In this document: piece by piece, positions 5,612 through 9,921 of the stretch
How positions within the stretch are numbered: position 1 is the first letter of the stretch
Layout: each line of letters begins with the position of its first letter
Assembly (NCBI GenBank): GCA_029977305.1
Contig: JAPOLF010000068.1
Coordinates: 1-9,921 of the forward strand
Direction: 5' to 3'
Source of the DNA: a bacterium
GTDB taxonomy: Bacteria; Chloroflexota; Chloroflexia; Thermomicrobiales; UBA6265
DNA length: 9,921 nt
Position numbers and translations under genes: made by a program
The notes under the pieces: generated by a model
What the model was told of the DNA's origin: nothing
The model's database searches: none
Seen by the model: the letters and a program-made list of their open reading frames with translations, nothing else

Positions 5612-5932
5612 TTACGGGGCGGGCGTCTCGGTCGGGTCCGGCGTGGGGGTGACGTTGAGCGCGTCGCAGACCTCAGGACCGGTGACGTTCTCCATGACGT
5701 CACCATGCCGCCCATGGCCCTTCAACGCCGTCTTCGGCACCATCTTGTAGACGTAGAGGCCATCATCGCCCTTGTGGCAGATGGCGACCTTGCTGCGTCC
5801 CGGCGGCGTCGGGCGATCGACTGGGCGTCCCGGCTGGCCCCCCGGGGCCGCCTCGACGGCCATGCCACCGAGCACCACCGCAGCGGCAGCCGCCACCACG
5901 CCAAGTGCACGACGATTCATGCGCGTCTCCAT
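5612..5932 (-). CDS. Small exported ICH/HGD-motif protein with Thr/Pro tail
   Basis: Of two in-frame starts, ATG 5932-5930 is preferred because AAGGAG lies seven bases before it; ATG 5920-5918 also has a GGAG. The product is 106 residues. Residues 5-29 form a signal peptide (NRRALGVVAAAAAVVLGG, cleavage likely after VEA). The mature protein has a Gly/Pro/Arg linker, then KVAICHKG (48-55), YKMVP (62-66), GHGRHGD (72-78), VTGPEVC (83-89) and a Thr/Pro tail (94-106) of the kind seen at extracellular ends. It shares with the next gene (5196-5477) an ungapped Cys-His...His-x2-His-Gly-Asp...Cys core and an identical 17-bp DNA block (5735-5751 and 5301-5317), so the two arose by duplication. Function unknown. 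Confidence 0.8.
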   Translation of the reverse strand: METRMNRRALGVVAAAAAVVLGGMAVEAAPGGQPGRPVDRPTPPGRSKVAICHKGDDGLYVYKMVPKTALKGHGRHGDVMENVTGPEVCDALNVTPTPDPTETPAP

Positions 5933-5960
5933 CGGGTTGCTCCTTCTCGTTTCGCGCGAT

Positions 5961-5978
5961 GCGGGGCCACCACCCCGC
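5961..5978 (-). other. Hairpin between radC and the first small exported-protein gene
   Basis: GCGGGG (5961-5966) and CCCCGC (5973-5978) form a 6-bp all-GC stem with a 6-base loop. It lies 77 bases past the radC stop and 29 bases before the ATG at 5932. It may be a radC terminator or part of the 5' leader of the next gene; the sequence does not decide. Confidence 0.35.
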
Positions 5979-6054
5979 GATCTCTCCACGGACGAGTGTA
6001 GGGAGCCACCAGTGCGGTGCCATCCCGCAAATGGGCCAAACAGACTGCGCTGGA

Positions 6055-6810
6055 TCAGGCCGAGAACCCAAGGCCCAGTCGCCGCAGGGAAACCCACCGG
6101 CCACGCCCGATGATCACGTGGTCGAGCACCTCGATGTCAAGCAGTTTCCCCGCCTTCTCGAGGTCGACCGTCAGCGACACATCCGCGGCGGACGGCGTCG
6201 GATCGCCCGAGGGGTGGTTGTGCGCAACGGCGATCGCCACCGCCCCCGCCCGCACCGACTCCTTGAACACCTCCGAGACGCGCACCCGCGCTTCGTTCGC
6301 GGTGCCTTGGTAGATCGTGCGGATCGCCATCACCCGGTGCTTGGTGTCGAGCATCACCACCCGGACCTGCTCCTGCTCCAGCGCTCCCATCTCGATGGCC
6401 AACAAGTTCGCGATGTCCTCGGGCGAGCCCACCTGCGGCCGCACCTCCGGACCCGTCGCGGCGAGACGGCGGCCGAGTTCGAGGGCGGCGCGCAACGAGA
6501 TCGCTTTCGCCTCTCCCACTCCGCGGTAGTGGGTGAGCACGGCGAGGTCCTGTTGCATCAACCCGTACAGGCCCCCGTTGTCGCCGATCATCCGTTGCGC
6601 GAGATCAGTCACCGTCTCACCGAAACTCCCGGTGGCGAGAAGAATGGCGATCAATTCCCCATCGCTCAGCGCCTGCGATCCGCGCTGCTTGAGTTTCTCG
6701 CGCGGCCGCTCCTCGGGGAGCAGATCCTTGAGGGTGCGATAGGTCACCTCGGATTCCGCGGCACGCTTCGGCTCTTTGGGCGACGTTTTCTTTCCAGCGG
6801 ACTTAGCCAT
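6055..6810 (-). CDS. radC: RadC family JAB/MPN-domain protein
   Basis: The 251-residue protein has the full RadC (UPF0758/DUF2466) layout. Residues 25-60 are the LPEERPREKL...LSDGELIAILLATG region, 91-114 a helix-hairpin-helix-like stretch (YRGVGEAKAISLRAALELGR), and 125-250 the JAB/MPN metalloprotease-like domain. The JAMM zinc motif is intact: H197-x-H199-x7-S207-x2-D210 (HNHPSGDPTPSAAD), with a candidate catalytic Glu in VSEVFKE (180 or 184). Length is normal for the family. RadC is widespread, but its biochemical role is unsettled; the original DNA-repair assignment in E. coli was traced to another gene. The first 20 residues are a Lys/Ser-rich extension. ATG 6810-6808 lies inside the end of the upstream dioxygenase-like gene (8-bp overlap) and has only a weak RBS, so translational coupling is likely. 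Confidence 0.93.
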   Translation of the reverse strand: MAKSAGKKTSPKEPKRAAESEVTYRTLKDLLPEERPREKLKQRGSQALSDGELIAILLATGSFGETVTDLAQRMIGDNGGLYGLMQQDLAVLTHYRGVGEAKAISLRAALELGRRLAATGPEVRPQVGSPEDIANLLAIEMGALEQEQVRVVMLDTKHRVMAIRTIYQGTANEARVRVSEVFKESVRAGAVAIAVAHNHPSGDPTPSAADVSLTVDLEKAGKLLDIEVLDHVIIGRGRWVSLRRLGLGFSA

Positions 6811-7684
6811 CAGCAGGGTCCGGGGCGAACCATGCGTTGAGCATGCCGTAGTAGGTCGGCGCTTCGTAACTGAGCAGGTCGGCGCGCATCGGGACGACCG
6901 TGAGCGCGCCCCCGAGGATCAACACTTGCCAGAGCCCGTCGATCGCGGCGGTGCGGGCGTCGTCATCGCTCAGGGTCATCAGGCGCAGGGGATCGCCGTC
7001 GCGCAGCGCCGCGACGACCTGCGCATCCACCGGCGCCGCACGATCACTGAATCCATAGGGCCCGTCGGCAGCATGCGTGTGCGCCCAATCGCACGACGCC
7101 ACGAACGCGATCCGCCGCGGATCGGCGGCAGCCGCCATGGCGACCGCTGTCCCGAACCGCACCAACGCCTCGCGCGGGAGACGGCGCGACGGTCCCACGA
7201 TCACGGCCGCGGGCCCGCGCGCCGCGGGGAGGTCGTCGCTTGCCAACACGTTGCCGAGGCCGGGCATCGACTGGTCATGGCCGCAGAACCAGAGCGGGGT
7301 GAGCAATCCCCAATCAAGCGGCAAGACACTCGACGACCGCGCGTTCCCGGCAAAGCCGACCATCGCCACCGGCACCTCGGCCGCGCGGGCCGCCTCCGCG
7401 ATCGCGTCGGTCATCGCGGCATCGAGCGGGACGTTCAGTTCGACGGTGCGCCCCTGCCAGGTCAGCGATCCTGCCGCCCGGGCGCAATCGGCGAGAGCCA
7501 TCATCCCATCGACCCGCACCCCGTGCGGCCCGGCGATGACCACGACCTCAATCCCGGCCTTGCCCATCCGGCGGGTGATCTCTTCCATGGCACGACGGGT
7601 GGCCAGCGCGCCGTCGGCGTCATCATCGAGATCGGGGATGAGCGGAAACCCGTGCGGCATCACCGCGGCGCAGACCAAGGGCAC
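6803..7684 (-). CDS. LigB/MEMO-like class III extradiol dioxygenase family protein
   Basis: The 293-residue protein begins at GTG 7684-7682, with TGAGG six bases upstream. Family landmarks are an N-terminal His (VMPHGFPLIPDL, His11), a second His after a strand (VVVIAGPHGV, His54), LPLDWGLLTPL (121-131) in the place of the usual DHGxxxPL, and ASCDWAHTHAADGPYGF (196-212), corresponding to the S.DLSH segment of LigB/MEMO proteins. The C-terminus has DGLWQVLILGGAL (249-261) and APTYYGMLNAWF. Class III enzymes use non-haem Fe(II) bound by two His and one Glu to cleave catechols; MEMO relatives share the fold but not always the activity. Here the DHG histidine is Trp125, and no clear third Glu ligand is seen (Asp249 is a candidate), so catalysis is uncertain. 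It overlaps radC by 8 bp and probably heads a two-gene unit. Confidence 0.75.
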   Translation of the reverse strand: MPLVCAAVMPHGFPLIPDLDDDADGALATRRAMEEITRRMGKAGIEVVVIAGPHGVRVDGMMALADCARAAGSLTWQGRTVELNVPLDAAMTDAIAEAARAAEVPVAMVGFAGNARSSSVLPLDWGLLTPLWFCGHDQSMPGLGNVLASDDLPAARGPAAVIVGPSRRLPREALVRFGTAVAMAAAADPRRIAFVASCDWAHTHAADGPYGFSDRAAPVDAQVVAALRDGDPLRLMTLSDDDARTAAIDGLWQVLILGGALTVVPMRADLLSYEAPTYYGMLNAWFAPDPADG

Positions 7685-7720
7685 GGCACACCTCAGGTTG
7701 GACGATCGGGACCGGCCGTC

Positions 7721-7726
7721 ATCTTA
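7721..7726 (-). promoter_or_regulatory. Possible -10 box for the dioxygenase-radC unit
   Basis: TAAGAT on the minus strand (7726-7721), 36 bases upstream of the GTG start at 7684, matches four of six positions of TATAAT. No good -35 is seen at the expected distance. This is a weak candidate. Confidence 0.25.
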
Positions 7727-7761
7727 TCGGAGGTTGTGACGCATCGGGGTCGTCCGCCTCC

Positions 7762-7790
7762 TTGACACACCCCGGGCCCTCCGGGTTACT
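7762..7790 (+). promoter_or_regulatory. Promoter of the GGT-like gene
   Basis: A perfect -35 TTGACA (7762-7767) is followed after 17 bases by GTTACT (7785-7790), a weak -10 with three matches. The spacer contains a small CCCGG/CCGGG inverted repeat (about 7772-7785), which could serve as an operator. The start codon is 45 bases downstream. It lies in the 151-bp divergent region with the dioxygenase gene. Confidence 0.45.
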
Positions 7791-7835
7791 TCCCCCACGA
7801 CCGTTGATCCGCCACCCCGAAGTGAGGACACCACC

Positions 7836-9530
7836 ATGACGCTCGGCATCCCCGTTTCCGGCCCGATCAACGATCCGGAGGAGCGCAGCCACACGCCCGT
7901 GCTCTGCACCAACGGCGCGATCGCCAGCGCGCATCCGCTCATCTCCGCCACCGGTCTGCGCGTGCTGGCAGACGGTGGCAACGCGGTCGACGCCGCCATC
8001 GCCGCCGCGTTGGTCGGCACCACGGTGCTCCCTTCGATGTGCTCCATCGGGGGCGACCTCTTCGCACTGGTTCACCGCCCCTCCGCACCGGGCGCCCGCG
8101 GTCTCGGCGAACTCGCGGCCTTCCACGGCAGTGGCGTCGGTCCCGGCGGCGTTTCCCTCGCGTGGATGCAGGAGCACGGCGAGGATGCTCCCGCCGGCCA
8201 CCGCGTGCTGCCGCGGCAGGGGGTCACCTCTCCCGCCGTGCCCGGGTTCATCGACGGCGTCTTCGCGATGCTCAACCGCTTCGGCACTCGATCCTTCGGC
8301 GAGTTGGCCGGACCTGCCATCGGCTACGCACGCGACGGCTTCCCCCTCTCCGTGACCGGGGCCGCGTTCATCGCTGCGCGCGAGGAGTTCCTCGCCAAGA
8401 CACCGACCACCGCCGCCATCTTCCTGCGCGGAAACCGCGCGCCCAAGGTTGGCGACCTGCTCATCCAATCCGACCTCGCGCGCACCCTCGGGGAGATCGC
8501 CACCGGCGGACCGGAGGTCTTCTACCGCGGGGCCATCGCCAAGCGGATGACCGACTATCTCGGCAAGAACGGCGGCCTGCTCTCCGCCGAGGATTTCGCT
8601 GGCCACGCGACCGATCTCTCCGGACCGATCTCCACCACCTACCGCAACCACACGATCTACCAGACCACGCTACCGACGCAGGGGTTGGTCGCGTTGGAGG
8701 CACTGAACATCCTCGAGGGGTGGCACATCGGGGGGGACGGGCTCACCGACGCCACCGGCATCCATCTCGGTGCGGAGGCGATCAAGGCCTCGTTCGCCGA
8801 CCGCAACGCCTACGCCGGCGATCCCCGCACCGGCGACATCCCGCTCGCGACCCTTCTGTCCAAGGAGTGGGCCGCCCAGCGTCGCGCTTCCATCGACCCT
8901 GCCCGCGCCGCCGAGGACATCCATCCAGGCACCCTCACGGATTCCCACACCACCTCGCTGAGCGTGGTTGATGCCTCCGGCATGCTCGTCAGTCTCATCT
9001 TCTCGATCTCGGACTGGTTCGGCAGCGGGGTCATCGCCGGCGACACCGGCGTTCTCCTCAACAACCGGTCCGGCGACTGCTTCAGCCTCGACCCCGCGAG
9101 CCCCAATTGCTTCGCGCCCGGCAAGCGGCCGATGCACACGCTCAACTGCTACCTGATCGCCGAACCCGACGGCACTCCGACCGTCGCCGGGCAGACTCCC
9201 GGTGGCGACAACCAGCCGCAATGGAACATCCAGACCATCACCGGGTTGATCGATCGCGGCCTCGACGTGCAAGACGCCGCCGACCAACCGCGCTGGATGG
9301 TCTCGCCCGGCACCTACCCAGCGGAACTCGGTGTGCCGCACACACTGAAGGTCGAGTCACGCGTCGGCGAGGACACCATCAACGATCTCCGCGCGCGCGG
9401 CCATCGGGTCGAGGTGCTCGGGCAGTGGGGGGCGCGCGGCGCAGTACAGGTGGTCGCCCGGGACCCGGAGACCGGGGTCATCGCCGCCGGGTCAGACGGC
9501 CGGAGCGAAGGCTTGGCGATCGGCTATTGA
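7836..9530 (+). CDS. Gamma-glutamyltransferase superfamily Ntn-hydrolase (acylase-like)
   Basis: The 564-residue protein starts at ATG 7836 with GAGG eight bases upstream. It shows the GGT layout: ASAHPLISATGLRVLADGGN (30-49), AVDAAIAAALV (50-60), SIGGD (70-74), the self-cleavage/nucleophile site DSHTTSLSVVD (369-379; Thr372), GSGVIAGDTGVLLNNR (396-411), APGKRPMHTLN (427-437) and TPGGDNQPQ (454-462). The family cuts itself before the Thr to give two subunits. Compared from memory with E. coli GGT, the catalytic Thr and Asp433 (here Asp414) are kept, but residues binding the gamma-glutamyl group are not: Arg114 has no equivalent in HGSGVGPGG, Asn411 is Ser392, and Ser462-Ser463 are His434-Thr435. 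This suggests a YwrD- or cephalosporin-acylase-like member with another acyl substrate. No signal peptide is visible, so it is probably cytosolic, unlike classic GGT. Confidence 0.9.
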   Translation: MTLGIPVSGPINDPEERSHTPVLCTNGAIASAHPLISATGLRVLADGGNAVDAAIAAALVGTTVLPSMCSIGGDLFALVHRPSAPGARGLGELAAFHGSGVGPGGVSLAWMQEHGEDAPAGHRVLPRQGVTSPAVPGFIDGVFAMLNRFGTRSFGELAGPAIGYARDGFPLSVTGAAFIAAREEFLAKTPTTAAIFLRGNRAPKVGDLLIQSDLARTLGEIATGGPEVFYRGAIAKRMTDYLGKNGGLLSAEDFAGHATDLSGPISTTYRNHTIYQTTLPTQGLVALEALNILEGWHIGGDGLTDATGIHLGAEAIKASFADRNAYAGDPRTGDIPLATLLSKEWAAQRRASIDPARAAEDIHPGTLTDSHTTSLSVVDASGMLVSLIFSISDWFGSGVIAGDTGVLLNNRSGDCFSLDPASPNCFAPGKRPMHTLNCYLIAEPDGTPTVAGQTPGGDNQPQWNIQTITGLIDRGLDVQDAADQPRWMVSPGTYPAELGVPHTLKVESRVGEDTINDLRARGHRVEVLGQWGARGAVQVVARDPETGVIAAGSDGRSEGLAIGY

Positions 9531-9536
9531 TCAACC

Positions 9537-9586
9537 CCGGCAACGACGCCGGCGAACCGCCTGCCACCCGCTCCGCCGACGGTTCG
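9537..9586. terminator. Possible bidirectional terminator between convergent genes
   Basis: In the 67-bp gap between the GGT-like gene and the convergent right-edge gene, CCGGC (9537-9541) pairs with GCCGG (9548-9552), and CGAACCG (9553-9559) with CGGTTCG (9580-9586). These are two short stems without U-tracts. The position is right for a shared terminator, but the structures are modest. Confidence 0.3.
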
Positions 9587-9597
9587 GCCACGGGCGA

Positions 9598-9921
9598 TCA
9601 CCATGCAGGTCCGCCACGCTTTGCCGCACGATTCCGCGCGTAGTAGTCCGGCCGCCGGGCGCGCTCTTCCTTGCTGTTCCCGAGATGCTCAACGATCACC
9701 CGGTCAGGGCTCGCGAGGAGGAATCCGGCTCGGTGGATCTGCGCGGTGTACCTCCCATCCGCGGGGAGATGAACGCCCGTGCCGTGGTCCGGTTCGTTGC
9801 CCCAACGGATGCCGAGGTCACGCACCGTTTGACGGACCACGCTGGTCCCGCCCGTGGTTCCGCTCGGATAGACATGCACCGCGACGCCTCTGCGGCGAAG
9901 CCGGACCATGTCATCGGGCTG
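9598..9921 (-). CDS. 3' end of an unidentified gene, perhaps a family 2 glycosyltransferase
   Basis: The reading frame stays open to the right edge (an ATG at 9909 is probably internal, as codons for QPDD precede it), so about 107 C-terminal residues are seen. The stop is TGA at 9600-9598. The segment AQIHRAGFLLASPDRVIVEH, continuing LGNS, with PDYYARNR further on, resembles the C-terminal acceptor-side pattern of family 2 glycosyltransferases (R..RAGF.L....V.V.H.G.S, then YY.RN). A basic tail ends the protein. A nuclease or another enzyme is not excluded. The protein is truncated by the window, not broken. Confidence 0.6.
   Translation of the reverse strand, partial: QPDDMVRLRRRGVAVHVYPSGTTGGTSVVRQTVRDLGIRWGNEPDHGTGVHLPADGRYTAQIHRAGFLLASPDRVIVEHLGNSKEERARRPDYYARNRAAKRGGPAW

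Noticed and set aside
5612..6097. Longer version of the first small exported protein starting at 6097
   Set aside because: The added 55 residues overlap the end of radC, lack an RBS and would bury the signal peptide. The start at 5932 has AAGGAG at ideal spacing.
6776..7765. Plus-strand open frame of 329 codons across radC and the dioxygenase-like gene
   Set aside because: It is antisense to two recognisable genes, and its Arg/His/Gly-rich composition is typical of GC-rich shadow frames. The same reasoning rejects 3958-4845 plus and 7719-8651 minus.
9531..9597. Possible small gene or RNA between the convergent genes at the right
   Set aside because: It is only 67 bases, holding short inverted repeats and no start with an RBS. 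A terminator is the simpler reading.

Overview
This is a GC-rich bacterial window. The likely source is a Chloroflexota bacterium near Thermomicrobia/Thermomicrobiales. That rests on recalled family features: the N-terminus of the large secreted protein (MDEKRFDDIARMV followed by RSRRAALRAA), Thr/Pro-rich extracellular tails, an F420-type luciferase-like oxidoreductase, and GC hairpins without U-tracts after genes. It is inference; no rRNA or tRNA is present to confirm it. No mobile element, CRISPR array or RNA gene was seen.

Layout. Everything left of about 7.7 kb reads on the minus strand. In transcription order: a LigB/MEMO-like class III extradiol dioxygenase (7684-6803) overlaps radC (6810-6055) by 8 bp. 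Three small exported proteins follow (5932-5612, 5477-5196, 5048-4803), then a luciferase-like oxidoreductase (4755-3961), then a 1179-residue, extremely cysteine-rich Tat-type exported protein (3716-177), then possibly the start of another gene (94-1). Divergent to this block, a gamma-glutamyltransferase-superfamily gene reads right (7836-9530). It converges on the 3' end of a gene entering from the right edge (9921-9598), perhaps a glycosyltransferase.

The most interesting part is the exported-protein cluster at 5.9-0.2 kb. Two small proteins share an ungapped 38-residue core with Cys-His, then His-x2-His-Gly-Asp, then Cys, in which ICH, YKMVP, GHxxHGD and VTxPE are invariant. The third has matching flanks but lacks the middle of that core. 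The giant protein begins its cysteine-rich part with a similar ICHCPPGN...GH...HDAD stretch. It then carries about 200 cysteines arranged in two families of tandem repeats (period 92 and 90 residues, 18 Cys per unit) and ends with two knottin-like Cys patterns. I infer a set of extracellular, disulfide- or metal-rich surface proteins; their function is unknown.

Regulation. The Shine-Dalgarno sequences of the giant gene and of the oxidoreductase both lie in the 3' arm of short perfect inverted repeats, suggesting translational masking. The GGT-like gene has a perfect -35 box (TTGACA) in the divergent region. Gaps between genes are all under 300 bp and hold mainly leaders and GC hairpins.
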